Assembly (NCBI GenBank): GCA_965656785.1 | Contig: CBFHLY010000001.1 | Location: forward strand, 108,033 to 172,032 | Reading direction: 5' to 3' | Source of the DNA: JALQTD01 sp965656785 | Lineage (GTDB): Bacteria > Bacteroidota > Bacteroidia > Flavobacteriales_D > Sanyastnellaceae | Length of the DNA stretch: 64,000 nucleotides | Part shown: positions 35,030 through 43,913 of the stretch, in pieces | How positions within the stretch are numbered: position 1 is the stretch's first letter | Layout of the letters: each line of letters starts with the position of its first letter | Translations under genes and position numbers: made by a program | The notes under the pieces: generated by a model | What the model saw: the letters and a program-made list of their open reading frames with translations, nothing else | Told to the model about the DNA's origin: nothing | Database searches by the model: none

Positions 35030-36499
35030 ATGAAAATGAACAAACAACTGTTTCTCCTGATGGGCTTGATCGGCGCCATCGCCTTCACGGGATGCCGGAA
35101 GGATTTCGAGGAGATCAACACGAACCCGAACGAGCCGACTTCCGTCTCCCCGGGTTTCCTCCTGACCGCTTCCCAAAAGCGGATCATGGACGAGTACTAC
35201 GATGCCTTCTGGGGCAGCCGCCGCGGCATGCAGCTCGCCCAGTACTGGTCTTCGAACCAGTATTCGAACGAGAGCCGTTACCGGTTCCGCGTGGAAACGG
35301 CGAACGGTGCGTGGCGCGACTTCTATGCAGGTCCGCTGGCTGATTTGCAGCGCATCATCGACCTCAACACGGACACGCCAGAAGACGTCAACGGCTTCGG
35401 CTCCAACGCGAACCAAATCGCCGTTGCGAAGTTGCTCCAAGCCTGGACCTACCAGCATTTGACCGATGCGTACGGCGCCATTCCGATGAGCGAAGCGCTG
35501 ATGGGCGTGGAAAACACGACCCCGGCCTACGACGATCAAGCCACGGTCTACACGAACCTGCTCACCCTGGTCAACGACGCCTTGTCCGGCATGGACGGCG
35601 GCGCCGGCCCGTCGGGCGACCAGATCTATGGCGGTGACATGGACATGTGGACCAAATTCGGCAACTCGCTCAAGTTGCGCGTCGCGATGCGCATGGCGGA
35701 TGTGAGCCCTGCAGCCGCTCAAGCAGCAGCGGAGCAAGCACTGGGCACCGGCATGTTGATCGTCGGCAACGGGGACAACGCCCTGTTCAACTACTTGCCG
35801 GGCGCTCCGAACAACAACCCCATCAACGAGGACTACAAGACACGGAACGACTTCGCGGCTTCGAACACCATGGTGGACGTGTTGGCGAGCTTGAACGACC
35901 CCCGCATGGGCGCTTACTACGCAATGAACGCAGATGGCGAGTACGTGGGTGAGGTGTACGGCTTGGATGAGGCGAACGCGGCGTTGACGCCCAACGACGC
36001 CGTCAGCCAACGCGCTGAAGGCATCCTCGCAGGCGACTTCCCGGGCATCTTTTTCGACGCCGCTCAAACCCACTTCTTGGCAGCGGAAGCGGCCGAGCGC
36101 GGTTGGACGAGCATCTTGTCTGCGGAAGAGCACTACAACGCGGCCATCGGCCTGAGCATGAACTTCTGGGGCATCGACGACGAAGCGGCCATCGCCGACT
36201 ACATCGCCCAAGCGGACGTCGCGTACAGCACGGCTGCAGGCGATTGGAAGGAAAAAATCGGACGCCAAAAGTGGATCGCCCTCTACATGCAGGGCTACGA
36301 AGGCTGGGCCGAATGGCGCCGCCTCGATTTCGGCATCCTCCAGTTGCCGGCGGACGGCGTGTTGGAGGGCGATGGCATTCCCCACCGCATGGAGTACCCA
36401 CTCGACGAGCAGACACTCAACAACGCTTCTTGGAGCGCGGGCGTGACCGCCAACGGAGGTGACGCGTTGAACACCCCGCTTTGGTGGGATGTGAACTGA
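35030..36499 (+). CDS. SusD/RagB-family nutrient-binding outer-membrane lipoprotein
   Basis: 489 residues. The signal peptide ends with a lipobox AFTGC (Cys at about 22). The mature start CRKDFEEINTNPNEPTSV and internal DFYAGPLADLQRIIDLN / TYQHLTDAYGAIPMSEAL are typical of the SusD-like_2 branch. It caps the SusC barrel and captures the ligand on the surface. It starts 20 bases after susC and is followed by a strong terminator, so the pair forms a two-gene unit with no enzyme. The substrate is unknown. Confidence 0.93.
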   Translation: MKMNKQLFLLMGLIGAIAFTGCRKDFEEINTNPNEPTSVSPGFLLTASQKRIMDEYYDAFWGSRRGMQLAQYWSSNQYSNESRYRFRVETANGAWRDFYAGPLADLQRIIDLNTDTPEDVNGFGSNANQIAVAKLLQAWTYQHLTDAYGAIPMSEALMGVENTTPAYDDQATVYTNLLTLVNDALSGMDGGAGPSGDQIYGGDMDMWTKFGNSLKLRVAMRMADVSPAAAQAAAEQALGTGMLIVGNGDNALFNYLPGAPNNNPINEDYKTRNDFAASNTMVDVLASLNDPRMGAYYAMNADGEYVGEVYGLDEANAALTPNDAVSQRAEGILAGDFPGIFFDAAQTHFLAAEAAERGWTSILSAEEHYNAAIGLSMNFWGIDDEAAIADYIAQADVAYSTAAGDWKEKIGRQKWIALYMQGYEGWAEWRRLDFGILQLPADGVLEGDGIPHRMEYPLDEQTLNNASWSAGVTANGGDALNTPLWWDVN

Positions 36500-36517
36500 G
36501 GAGGGATTTGGTAAATG

Positions 36518-36550
36518 AAAGCCCCGCAGTGCGAACTGCGGGGCTTTTTT
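36518..36550 (+). terminator. rho-independent terminator after the SusC/D pair
   Basis: AAAGCCCCGCAGT (36518-36530) and ACTGCGGGGCTTT (36535-36547) form a perfect 13-base-pair stem with a GCGA tetraloop, followed by a T run. Confidence 0.93.
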
Positions 36551-36594
36551 GTGCCCAAGCGCGGCGCCTGAGCGATTTTAAGGGGGTGTCTTGA

Positions 36595-37557
36595 TCAGAA
36601 ACGCAATCCGACGGACAATTCCGTGTGCGAGCGCCCATCGAAGGGGATGGCGCCGTTTGAAATGAGGTTGTCCGGCCAGGATCCGGACGGGGTGGTGCGC
36701 ACCACGCGCTCGATGCCCCATTCCATGAACCGGCCGTGGTATTGCGCTTGGATGGTGAAGATGGGGCCGAAGTGCGCGGCTGCGCCATCGCGGATGGTGA
36801 CCACCGGGTTGTCGAACGCGGTGTTCTCGGCCAGCAGGTCGCTTCGGACTTGGGCTCCAACGCCTACGGGCTGTCGGTAATGAACGAAAAGCGACGCCAA
36901 CGGGTGCACGCGTTTGCCGATGCCTGCTTCGAGGTAGTAGGCTCCGAAGGCGGGCGGGGGCGACATGTCGGGGAAATTCCAAACGTTGCCGAAGTCGGAC
37001 TTGTTTTGGAAGTATTCGTGGATGTAGGTCACGGCGCGCACCTGGTTCGCATTGAGCCCGATGACGTCGTCTTCCGGGAGGCGGCCTTCGATGTAGTAGT
37101 CAATGCCCATTTGGCCTGCACCGATGGACAAACTCACCGGGAGCACGTCCTCGCTCACCCACGCCAGCCGCAACCCCCAAGGCCGCGCCGCGCGGTTCTC
37201 TTGGGCAAATTGATTGTACAAGCCAGAGTTGTAAATCGACTGGGAAAAATCCGCTTCTTGATTCGGTGTCCAATCGGGGTACATGATCTCGGCCGTGCGC
37301 ATCAGGATGTTCAATCCGTCTTCATACGCGAATCCCTCTGGGGCGACCATCCAGGAGAATTGAAAGCTCACTTGGAACCCGGACTGTTCGCTCCTGCGCT
37401 CGTCCAGATCCGCCAACAATTGCCCCATCGCCGAATTCAAATCAAACTCGGAGCCCTTCCGCCCATCGAATAAGGACTCATCGAGTTTTTGGGCCGAGGC
37501 CCCTGTGCAGAATGCGACCAATCCGGCCGCGATCAAGCCCGTGCGCATGCGGTTCAT
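36595..37557 (-). CDS. exported protein, probable outer-membrane beta-barrel, unknown function
   Basis: 320 residues. The signal peptide MNRMRTGLIAAGLVAFCTGASAQ is clear. The mature part has alternating polar and aromatic strands (SIGAGQMGIDYYIEG, FGAYYLEAGIGKRVHPLASLFVHY) and ends in RSHTELSVGLRF, a terminal Phe typical of barrels inserted by BamA. I do not recognise the family. The start overlaps the stop of the upstream lipoprotein by 4 bases (ATGA), so the two are coexpressed. Confidence 0.7.
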   Translation of the reverse strand: MNRMRTGLIAAGLVAFCTGASAQKLDESLFDGRKGSEFDLNSAMGQLLADLDERRSEQSGFQVSFQFSWMVAPEGFAYEDGLNILMRTAEIMYPDWTPNQEADFSQSIYNSGLYNQFAQENRAARPWGLRLAWVSEDVLPVSLSIGAGQMGIDYYIEGRLPEDDVIGLNANQVRAVTYIHEYFQNKSDFGNVWNFPDMSPPPAFGAYYLEAGIGKRVHPLASLFVHYRQPVGVGAQVRSDLLAENTAFDNPVVTIRDGAAAHFGPIFTIQAQYHGRFMEWGIERVVRTTPSGSWPDNLISNGAIPFDGRSHTELSVGLRF

Positions 37558-37964
37558 TCGAAAATGAATTTACCACCGTAGCCGACGACTTGGCAGGTGG
37601 TGCGCAAGACGAAGGGGGCGCGGCGTTGTTGGACGATGAACTTGGGGTTGAGGAGGACGTCATAGTCCGTGCCTTGGAGCGCATTCGAGACGGCGATTTG
37701 CTTCTCCGTTCGGCCGGGTCCGCGTTCGAATTGCATGTGGGGGTAGAGCGCGTAGTTGTTTTCGCCCAAACGAATGAAGCCCAGGATGACGGTCGATTCG
37801 GTAACGCCCGAGAGCGTGACGGTGGTGTCCACATCGATGTCCACTTGGACGGGGGCGATGTCGAGCACCACTTCGCTCTCCGAGAGCTTGGCGCTGCGGT
37901 AGGTGTTCGTGCAGCCCACCGCTCCGATCAAGGCGATGAGCGCAAAGGCATGGAAGTGTTTCAT
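37554..37964 (-). CDS. small lipoprotein of unknown function
   Basis: 136 residues. The signal MKHFHAFALIALIGAVGC places the lipidated Cys at 18. The mature domain is beta-rich, with VDIDVDTTVTLSGVTESTVILGF and a C-terminal VVGYGGKFIFE. It resembles small Bacteroidota lipoproteins in general, but I cannot name a family. It lies 21 bases downstream of the cyclase gene and overlaps the barrel-like protein gene, so the three may be one operon. Confidence 0.75.
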   Translation of the reverse strand: MKHFHAFALIALIGAVGCTNTYRSAKLSESEVVLDIAPVQVDIDVDTTVTLSGVTESTVILGFIRLGENNYALYPHMQFERGPGRTEKQIAVSNALQGTDYDVLLNPKFIVQQRRAPFVLRTTCQVVGYGGKFIFE

Positions 37965-37985
37965 GATTCAGGCAGGGTTGAAGGT

Positions 37986-38765
37986 TTATGGTTTGATGGG
38001 GTAAACTACGGGGCGGCTGGGCGTTGCGTCGTTGACGAACGCGGCCGTTTGCATGTTCAAGGCGCACCAACCGTCCGGGAGCTCGTCCGGAACGAAGATG
38101 AACTCGGTGATGGTGGCGTCCATTCTCGGGGCATTCCGCTCGTCCAGTTGCCAAAAGGCCCGGTGTCCGGCCAGCACCCCTTCGTCCTCCTCCCGATCCA
38201 CTGACGGCAGGTCGACCAGAAGGTGATCCACCCCACGTTGGGCGAGGCCGGCGAGTCCGATGGCTTCGAAATAGGGCGGGTTCGTGTTCGACCAGTTGCG
38301 GGTTTGTTTATCGGGTGCATTGGGCAAGGTCCGGACGATGACGGCTGAAACCGGCTCGTCGGGCAACGCATCGAGCAAGTCGGTGGCGCGCAGGACGAGG
38401 TCCCCTGCGGCCGTTTCCTCAGGCTTCAAGGAGACCACGTAGGCGTCCAGAAAGGCTGGAATTTCCACGTCGTTCACCGAGTGCACGACCTCCGTGATGT
38501 GGCCCACGCACTCCGTGTGGGTTCCGTGGCCGTGTGGGTTGAAGGAGATGTCTCGGAAATTGACACCACCACCTTCGACTACTGCGCCGACATAACCGTT
38601 GGCGCGCACGGGTTCAATGGTCAGCGGTTCCACGTACCAAGCCGACGGTCCCTCGCGATCCGCAATCAACGGCAGCGACAAATCAAACGGCCGGCCCAGG
38701 TCGATTTCGAGGAGCGTGCCTCCGAGGAGCATGCTCAGGACGGGAAGGGTAACGGTGGGGTTCAT
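37986..38765 (-). CDS. cyclase-family hydrolase (kynurenine-formamidase-like)
   Basis: 259 residues from the ATG at 38765. The metal-binding motif of the cyclase/KynB family appears as NPHGHGTHTECVGHI (HxGTHxE/D) near residue 77, preceded by the EIDLGRPFDLSLPL start and followed by VSAVIVRTLPN and HLLVDLPSVDREEDEG. The family contains metal-dependent amide and lactone hydrolases, including arylformamidase. No tryptophan-catabolism gene is adjacent, so kynurenine as substrate is not supported. A longer in-frame start at 38987 would run into the neighbouring gene. Confidence 0.85.
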   Translation of the reverse strand: MNPTVTLPVLSMLLGGTLLEIDLGRPFDLSLPLIADREGPSAWYVEPLTIEPVRANGYVGAVVEGGGVNFRDISFNPHGHGTHTECVGHITEVVHSVNDVEIPAFLDAYVVSLKPEETAAGDLVLRATDLLDALPDEPVSAVIVRTLPNAPDKQTRNWSNTNPPYFEAIGLAGLAQRGVDHLLVDLPSVDREEDEGVLAGHRAFWQLDERNAPRMDATITEFIFVPDELPDGWCALNMQTAAFVNDATPSRPVVYPIKP

Positions 38766-38819
38766 GGTGCGGGAAGATAGGGATTTGGCCTTCAAGCGAA
38801 CGCCACCGCAAGGCATAAA

Positions 38820-38845
38820 AAAGGCGGTCCCTGAGGACCGCCTTT
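38820..38845 (-). terminator. rho-independent terminator of the outer-membrane protein gene at 38866
   Basis: A perfect 11-base-pair stem (AAAGGCGGTCC / GGACCGCCTTT, 4-base loop) is followed on the minus strand by six T. It lies 21 bases after the stop codon at 38866. Confidence 0.92.
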
Positions 38846-38865
38846 CACCGCAGAGCGCGGAAATC

Positions 38866-39645
38866 TTATTGGAAGAGGAAGCCCAAACGGAGCGATCCCT
38901 GGAAGACGTTGCCCAACTCCGAAGTGGAGAGGTATCCGTCGTACAAATCGAATTCATCGAAGTCACCCGCGACTGAAACCGGCGCATCGTCGTCCGGCGC
39001 GAAGCCGTTGCTCAAGTTGTAAGCCACCAAGTCGCTGATTTCGTATTCGAAGTTCGTGACGTTCGTGGAACCGAAGCCGAGGCCTGCCTCGAAACCGACG
39101 TACATCATGTCGGTGAAGTAGTAGTCCGCACCGAAGAGCAAGTTCAAGCCGATCGCGTTGAAGCCCTGCGAAGTCGTGTACGACCACGTAACATACTTCT
39201 CCAACTGGCCGATGTTGTCGATGTCGTTGGCGCCCCAGAACTCTTGCTCGTAGCTGTCCTTTCCGGTCATGAAGTAGCCTTCGATGGCGAAGTACGGAGA
39301 CAAGTTGTCCGTTCCGTCGAAGTGAATTTCGTAACCCGGAGCGATGCCGAACGACGTGCTGCCGTAGATGTCGTGCAATTGCGGGCTCACCGGATCTTCA
39401 GCGGAGAAATCACCTTCTTGAGCGGTCACGTACGTATCGGAGGTCGTGTTCAACATGAAGCTCAAACGGAACGCCCGGTTGTCGTCGAGGAAGTTCCGGT
39501 ATTTGATGACGGTCCCATCGATCGGGCTGCTTCCGAGCGGCGAAAAGCTCACCTCGATGTTGTGCTCATCACCCATTTGCTTTTGCGCGGTCGCGCCTGC
39601 AGTAACAAGCGCTGTAAGCGCCAATGCGAACATGAGTTTCTTCAT
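38866..39645 (-). CDS. outer-membrane beta-barrel protein
   Basis: 259 residues. The signal peptide MKKLMFALALTALVTAGATAQ is followed by eight or so amphipathic strands (IEVSFSPLGSSP, NRAFRLSFMLNT, LSPYFAIEGYFMTG, FNAIGLNLLFGADYYF, MYVGFEAGLGFGS) and a terminal GSLRLGFLFQ. It resembles OmpA-type or porin-family eight-stranded barrels without a peptidoglycan-binding domain. Regular codon use and its own terminator suggest an abundant protein. The 137 bases upstream (39646-39782) hold no clear promoter box that I can place. Confidence 0.8.
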   Translation of the reverse strand: MKKLMFALALTALVTAGATAQKQMGDEHNIEVSFSPLGSSPIDGTVIKYRNFLDDNRAFRLSFMLNTTSDTYVTAQEGDFSAEDPVSPQLHDIYGSTSFGIAPGYEIHFDGTDNLSPYFAIEGYFMTGKDSYEQEFWGANDIDNIGQLEKYVTWSYTTSQGFNAIGLNLLFGADYYFTDMMYVGFEAGLGFGSTNVTNFEYEISDLVAYNLSNGFAPDDDAPVSVAGDFDEFDLYDGYLSTSELGNVFQGSLRLGFLFQ

Positions 39646-39782
39646 GACTGTGTATTGTGGTTTCTAGAATTCCGCCCGCAAGAAACGGAAAAATCGTACA
39701 ATTTGTTCCCTGTGAAGTCACATTTGGTTGATACTCACAAGCAAAGCACTCATTGTGAATAAGTTGTGAATAACCCGCCGGG

Positions 39783-41630
39783 TCATTCGACGGTCACGCT
39801 CTTTGCCAGATTCCGCGGTTGGTCCACGTTGCAGCCTCGGAGCACCGCGATGTGGTAGCTGAGCAACTGCAGGGGAATCGTAGAAAGCAGCGGAGCGAGC
39901 GCCTCGTCGCAAGGGGGCACGGAGATGACGTATTCTGCGAGTTGGGCCAAATCCCGGTTGCCCTCCGTCACCACGGCGATCAACCGCCCTCCGCGCGCCT
40001 TCACCTCCTGAACGTTCGAAACGGCTTTCTCATAGATTTCATCGGTCGTGGCGAGGAACACCACGGGCATTTCCGCGTCGATCAACGCGATGGGACCGTG
40101 CTTCATTTCGGCCGCCGGGTAGCCCTCCGCGTGGATGTAGCTGATCTCCTTCAACTTCAACGCACCCTCCAGCGCGACCGGGAAGTTGACGCCGCGCCCG
40201 AGGTACAATGCGTTCGTGGATTCGTGGAAGTCCTCCGCGATTTGGCGCAGCAACGGCTCCTGTTCCAACACCGATTCTACCTTCTTCGGAATCGTCGCCA
40301 GCTCATTGACCAGCCGGTAATACCGCTTCGGCGGCACCGTGCCCTTCTTCTGCCCAATGTGCAGCGCCATCAACGTCAGCACCGCCACTTGCGCAGTGAA
40401 TGCTTTCGTGGACGCCACGCCGATTTCCGGTCCGGCGTGGGTGTACGCGCCCGCATGGGTCTCCCGGGAAATGCTCGACCCCACGACGTTGCAAACGCCG
40501 AAGACGTGCGCCCCTTGTTGCTTGGCCAGCTGGATGGCCGCCAACGTGTCGGCCGTTTCGCCACTTTGGCTGATGGCAATGACCACGTCGTCGGGACGGA
40601 TGATGGGATTCCGGTAACGGAATTCCGACGCGTACTCCACCTCCACGGGGATGCGCGCGAACTCCTCGAACAGGTATTCCGCCACCAATCCCGCGTGCCA
40701 ACTGGTTCCGCACGCCACAATGACCAACCGTCCGGCTTGTTGCCACTGATCCCAATGGTCGTCGATGCCGGCCATGTGGATGGTCCCTTGCTTCACATTC
40801 AGTCGCCCCCGAATCGAGTCGGCAATGGAGCGCGGCTGTTCGAAGATTTCCTTCAGCATGAAGTGCTCATACCCGCCTTTTTCAATGGCTTCGAGCTGCA
40901 TTTCCAACTCGATGATTTCAGGCGTCACTTCGTTGTTGTGGATGGTCCGGATGTGCAAGCCGTTATCCCGCTCGATGAGGGCGATTTCCTCGTCTTCGAG
41001 GTACACCACGTTGGCGGTGTACTCGATGATGGGGGTGGCATCGGACGCTACGTAGTAGTCGCCGTCGCTGCCTACGCCGATGACCAGCGGGCTGGATTTG
41101 CGTGCGGCAATGAGCTGATCGGGGTTCGATTCATCGAGGACCACAATGGCATAGGCGCCTTGGACTTCGTTGAGCGCGATGCGCACCGCGTCGAAAAGGG
41201 GCTTGCCCGTTGTTTTCCGCACTTCCTCGATGAGGTGGGCGAGGACTTCCGTGTCGGTGTCGCTTTCGAATTGGTGCCCGCGTTGCAGCAGGCTCTGCTT
41301 CAAGGCATGGTAGTTCTCGATGATGCCGTTGTGGATCAAGGCCAAATCCCGAACCCCGCTCACATGCGGATGCGCATTCACGTCATTCGGCGGCCCGTGC
41401 GTCGCCCACCGGGTGTGCCCGATGCCGATGGTCCCGGCAATCACGTCCTCCCCGATGGCTTCGAGCAGGTCGGCTACGCGGCCTTTGCGTTTGGCCACGC
41501 GCAACCGGGGTCCCTCTTCCAAAACGGCCACCCCCGCACTGTCATACCCCCGGTATTCCAAGCGTTGCAATCCATTGATCAAAATCGGCAACGCCTGTTG
41601 GCTTCCGATGTAAGCGACGATTCCACACAT
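39783..41630 (-). CDS. glmS: glutamine-fructose-6-phosphate aminotransferase (isomerizing)
   Basis: 615 residues. The N-terminal glutaminase starts MCGIVAYIGS with Cys2 as nucleophile. Two SIS domains follow (about 290-430 and 460-600), with VACGTSWHAG, the second SIS element ISQSGETADTLAAI and the C-terminal NLAKSVTVE that closes the active site. It makes glucosamine-6-phosphate, the entry point for peptidoglycan and lipid A. It is the last gene of a minus-strand cluster with DUF4270 and the glycogen-synthase-like gene, a neighbourhood that I recall as common in Bacteroidota. Confidence 0.97.
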   Translation of the reverse strand: MCGIVAYIGSQQALPILINGLQRLEYRGYDSAGVAVLEEGPRLRVAKRKGRVADLLEAIGEDVIAGTIGIGHTRWATHGPPNDVNAHPHVSGVRDLALIHNGIIENYHALKQSLLQRGHQFESDTDTEVLAHLIEEVRKTTGKPLFDAVRIALNEVQGAYAIVVLDESNPDQLIAARKSSPLVIGVGSDGDYYVASDATPIIEYTANVVYLEDEEIALIERDNGLHIRTIHNNEVTPEIIELEMQLEAIEKGGYEHFMLKEIFEQPRSIADSIRGRLNVKQGTIHMAGIDDHWDQWQQAGRLVIVACGTSWHAGLVAEYLFEEFARIPVEVEYASEFRYRNPIIRPDDVVIAISQSGETADTLAAIQLAKQQGAHVFGVCNVVGSSISRETHAGAYTHAGPEIGVASTKAFTAQVAVLTLMALHIGQKKGTVPPKRYYRLVNELATIPKKVESVLEQEPLLRQIAEDFHESTNALYLGRGVNFPVALEGALKLKEISYIHAEGYPAAEMKHGPIALIDAEMPVVFLATTDEIYEKAVSNVQEVKARGGRLIAVVTEGNRDLAQLAEYVISVPPCDEALAPLLSTIPLQLLSYHIAVLRGCNVDQPRNLAKSVTVE

Positions 41631-41657
41631 GCTGAAAAGTTACGGAAGTTCCTGTGG

Positions 41658-42998
41658 TCAATGGCTGAATGTGAGCACCAAACGTGCATTTCGGTAAGCC
41701 TGATCGCCTTCTGCATCGAAGTCATTGGGCCCATTCAGTTTCACTCCTTGGAAGGAAATCCCCGATCGGTTGGAAACGAGGTAAAGCGGCCGGTCTTCGA
41801 GGGTTCCGTTCAACATCTGCTGAACGGTTTGCGACAAATTGAACCGGTAGGCCAGCGTGTCGGCGTCGTAGTTCCCGTTGATGTTCAAGCCGATGGAATT
41901 TTGGTCGGGCGTCGAAACGGGGTTCCCATCGGCGTTCGAAGTCAGGACAAAAAATTGATCCTGAATCGGATAACGCGCTTCCAAATCCAGCGATTCCTCG
42001 CTCACCGGCAACCACAGTTCCGCCTTGTGAACGGCCAATTCAGGGTATTCCCGCAATTCAAGCAGATCCGGGAACTCCACGAGCACCTTGGAACCCGCCG
42101 CGGAAAACACATGCAGCCCTTGATTGGGATCCAATGCGGCGACGTCGGGGTGATTGAACGGTGCCAAATCCCCCAGCCAATCGTGATCGAAGTGGTTCGC
42201 TCTGCCACACAATGCGTTGATGCTGAATTCGTAAACCAACGTATCCGTGTCGTTGTGGTAGTGCATGACGAGTTCGCTCAGTCCGTTCGCCAAATCGATG
42301 CCGACCGCCCCATCTCCCGCTCCCGTTGCCGTCGGTGCGATGAACAACCCCGGCAAAAACTCCGTCCATTCTGTGTTCGACGCATAGACCGCGGGATCGG
42401 CATCCAACAGGGATTGTCCAAATGCGTCCTTCAGGTAGACGCGCAGTTCAGGGCTGAGGGTGTCATCCCCGATGAGCACCTCGCGGTCGGGATCGAGGAC
42501 GAGTGGTTGGAAGGCCTCATCGGCCAAGTCCTCGTCCTCCATGTTCCAATCCCGGTTGCTGTAATACATGGAATCGAGCAGCACCGGTTCCGTCAGCCGG
42601 TGCACGGTGAGGCGTTGAGCCGTTGGCTGGCCGAACAGGCTTCCGGTGTAGTGCAAACTGAGGTACAAGCTGTCGATGACGGGGTTTTCTCCGAAATCGA
42701 CGTCGGGGGCAGACAACCGCAATTGGGTTGCGAGGCTGCCTTTGTGCCACCCCGTCATGGGATGCCACATGCGCCCAATGACCGCGGTGCTGAGGTTGTC
42801 CGTTTCCAGGCTGTCCTCGCGCACGGCGGTGAGCCGGAGCTCCATCGTATCGGTTTGGTACGCCGAGAGCAAGTCACCAGCCGACTGCAGGTCCAATCCT
42901 ACATTCGTCTCAGGTCGCTTGCAACTCGCGAGGGTGGCCACTCCTCCAATCATCAGGGCCAGGGCTGCCGGGGTCAGGCGTGCGCAGAACTTCCACAT
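41658..42998 (-). CDS. DUF4270 family lipoprotein
   Basis: 446 residues. The signal peptide ends in a lipobox (TLASC, Cys at about 26), giving CKRPETNVGLDLQ. The mature protein is beta-rich with repeated strand motifs (VIDSLYLSLHYTG, YPELAVHKAELWLPV) and ends with ARLVLTFSH. DUF4270 proteins are Bacteroidota outer-membrane lipoproteins of unknown function. It lies 15 bases after the glycogen-synthase-like gene and 27 bases before glmS. Confidence 0.85.
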   Translation of the reverse strand: MWKFCARLTPAALALMIGGVATLASCKRPETNVGLDLQSAGDLLSAYQTDTMELRLTAVREDSLETDNLSTAVIGRMWHPMTGWHKGSLATQLRLSAPDVDFGENPVIDSLYLSLHYTGSLFGQPTAQRLTVHRLTEPVLLDSMYYSNRDWNMEDEDLADEAFQPLVLDPDREVLIGDDTLSPELRVYLKDAFGQSLLDADPAVYASNTEWTEFLPGLFIAPTATGAGDGAVGIDLANGLSELVMHYHNDTDTLVYEFSINALCGRANHFDHDWLGDLAPFNHPDVAALDPNQGLHVFSAAGSKVLVEFPDLLELREYPELAVHKAELWLPVSEESLDLEARYPIQDQFFVLTSNADGNPVSTPDQNSIGLNINGNYDADTLAYRFNLSQTVQQMLNGTLEDRPLYLVSNRSGISFQGVKLNGPNDFDAEGDQAYRNARLVLTFSH

Positions 42999-43013
42999 GG
43001 GTGCGAAGTTCCG

Positions 43014-43844
43014 TTATTCCGCGACAGCCTCAGTCTTTCCCTCGAGAATTGTATCGTAAAAATTGTTGATTTCGGAGACATAACCCTCTTCACCGTGGTA
43101 GCGCATGGTGGGGATGTCGCGCTGTTCGAGGAGCGCGAGGCTTTGGGAATCAAGATCTTCGGAACCCACAATCAACCCATCGGCGTGCTCGATGGCCAAT
43201 GCGTTGAGGTTGTTGAATGTCGGGTCCTCGATGGTGGAAACGGATTCCTTTTTCACGCCGTCCATGGCAATTTTGTGCGCCATACGGGGGTCCAGCGAAC
43301 CTTCGAACCCTTCGTCGTAGAGGCTGCAAACGACTTTGCTGTTGGCGAAATAGGGATCGTCCTTGTAAACCTCCTTCAAGTAAACGGGGAGCAGGTTCGC
43401 CATCCAACCATTGCAGTGGATGATGTCGGGAGCCCAGCCCAGTTTCTTGACGGTTTCAAGCACACCGCGAACAAAGAAAATCGCGCGCTCGTCGTTGTCG
43501 GCAAACAAGTTGCCGTCCGCGTCGCGCAAGACGAATTTGCGCTTGAAATAGCTTTCGTTGTCAATGAAGTAGACCTGCATCCGAGCCGTCGGTATGGAGG
43601 CCACTTTGATGATGAGCGGATGATCGGTGTCGTCGACGCTGAGGTTCATGCCCGAAAGTCGGATGACTTCGTGCAATTGATGCCGGCGTTCGTTAATTTT
43701 GCCAAATCGTGGAGTGAAAACCCGGATTTCGCGCCCTTTCTCGTGAATGCCTTGCGGCAAATTGCGGCTGACGCTGCTCATTTGCGTCGCAGGGAGGAAA
43801 GGAACCACGTGCTGCGAAACGTAAAGAATCCTAGATTTACTCAT
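43014..43844 (-). CDS. single-domain glycogen/starch synthase-like protein (GT5 N-terminal domain only)
   Basis: 276 residues, against about 480 for a true GlgA. It matches the N-terminal Rossmann half of GT5 (RILYVSQHVVPFLPATQMSS, INERRHQLHEVIRLSGMNL, PDIIHCNGWMANLLPVYL) but lacks the C-terminal half. Where GlgA has the ADP-glucose-binding KTGGL, this protein has ATQMSSVSRNLPQ. It is therefore unlikely to be a glycogen synthase, although databases often name it so. It is divergent from panC. Confidence 0.8.
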   Translation of the reverse strand: MSKSRILYVSQHVVPFLPATQMSSVSRNLPQGIHEKGREIRVFTPRFGKINERRHQLHEVIRLSGMNLSVDDTDHPLIIKVASIPTARMQVYFIDNESYFKRKFVLRDADGNLFADNDERAIFFVRGVLETVKKLGWAPDIIHCNGWMANLLPVYLKEVYKDDPYFANSKVVCSLYDEGFEGSLDPRMAHKIAMDGVKKESVSTIEDPTFNNLNALAIEHADGLIVGSEDLDSQSLALLEQRDIPTMRYHGEEGYVSEINNFYDTILEGKTEAVAE

Positions 43845-43871
43845 TTTCTTGACTTACGGGACCGACCGCAA

Positions 43872-43879
43872 CAAAAGTA
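43872..43879 (-). promoter_or_regulatory. -7 promoter box TACTTTTG (minus strand)
   Basis: TAnnTTTG match in the 69-base gap between the divergent panC and glycogen-synthase-like genes, 27 bases upstream of the start at 43844. Confidence 0.5.
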
Positions 43880-43913
43880 AGAAATTATTTGTCATAATCC
43901 AAGGAAAACCCCG

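Noticed and set aside
31869..36499. Polysaccharide utilisation locus around the SusC/D pair
   Set aside because: No carbohydrate-active enzyme or dedicated regulator occurs on either side; a terminator closes the pair.
39819..43880. Very long open frame (over 1300 codons) on the plus strand opposite glmS, DUF4270 and the GT5-like gene
   Set aside because: It is antisense to three well-recognised genes; its product is low-complexity and unlike any family. It results from the lack of A/T-ending codons in G+C-rich genes.
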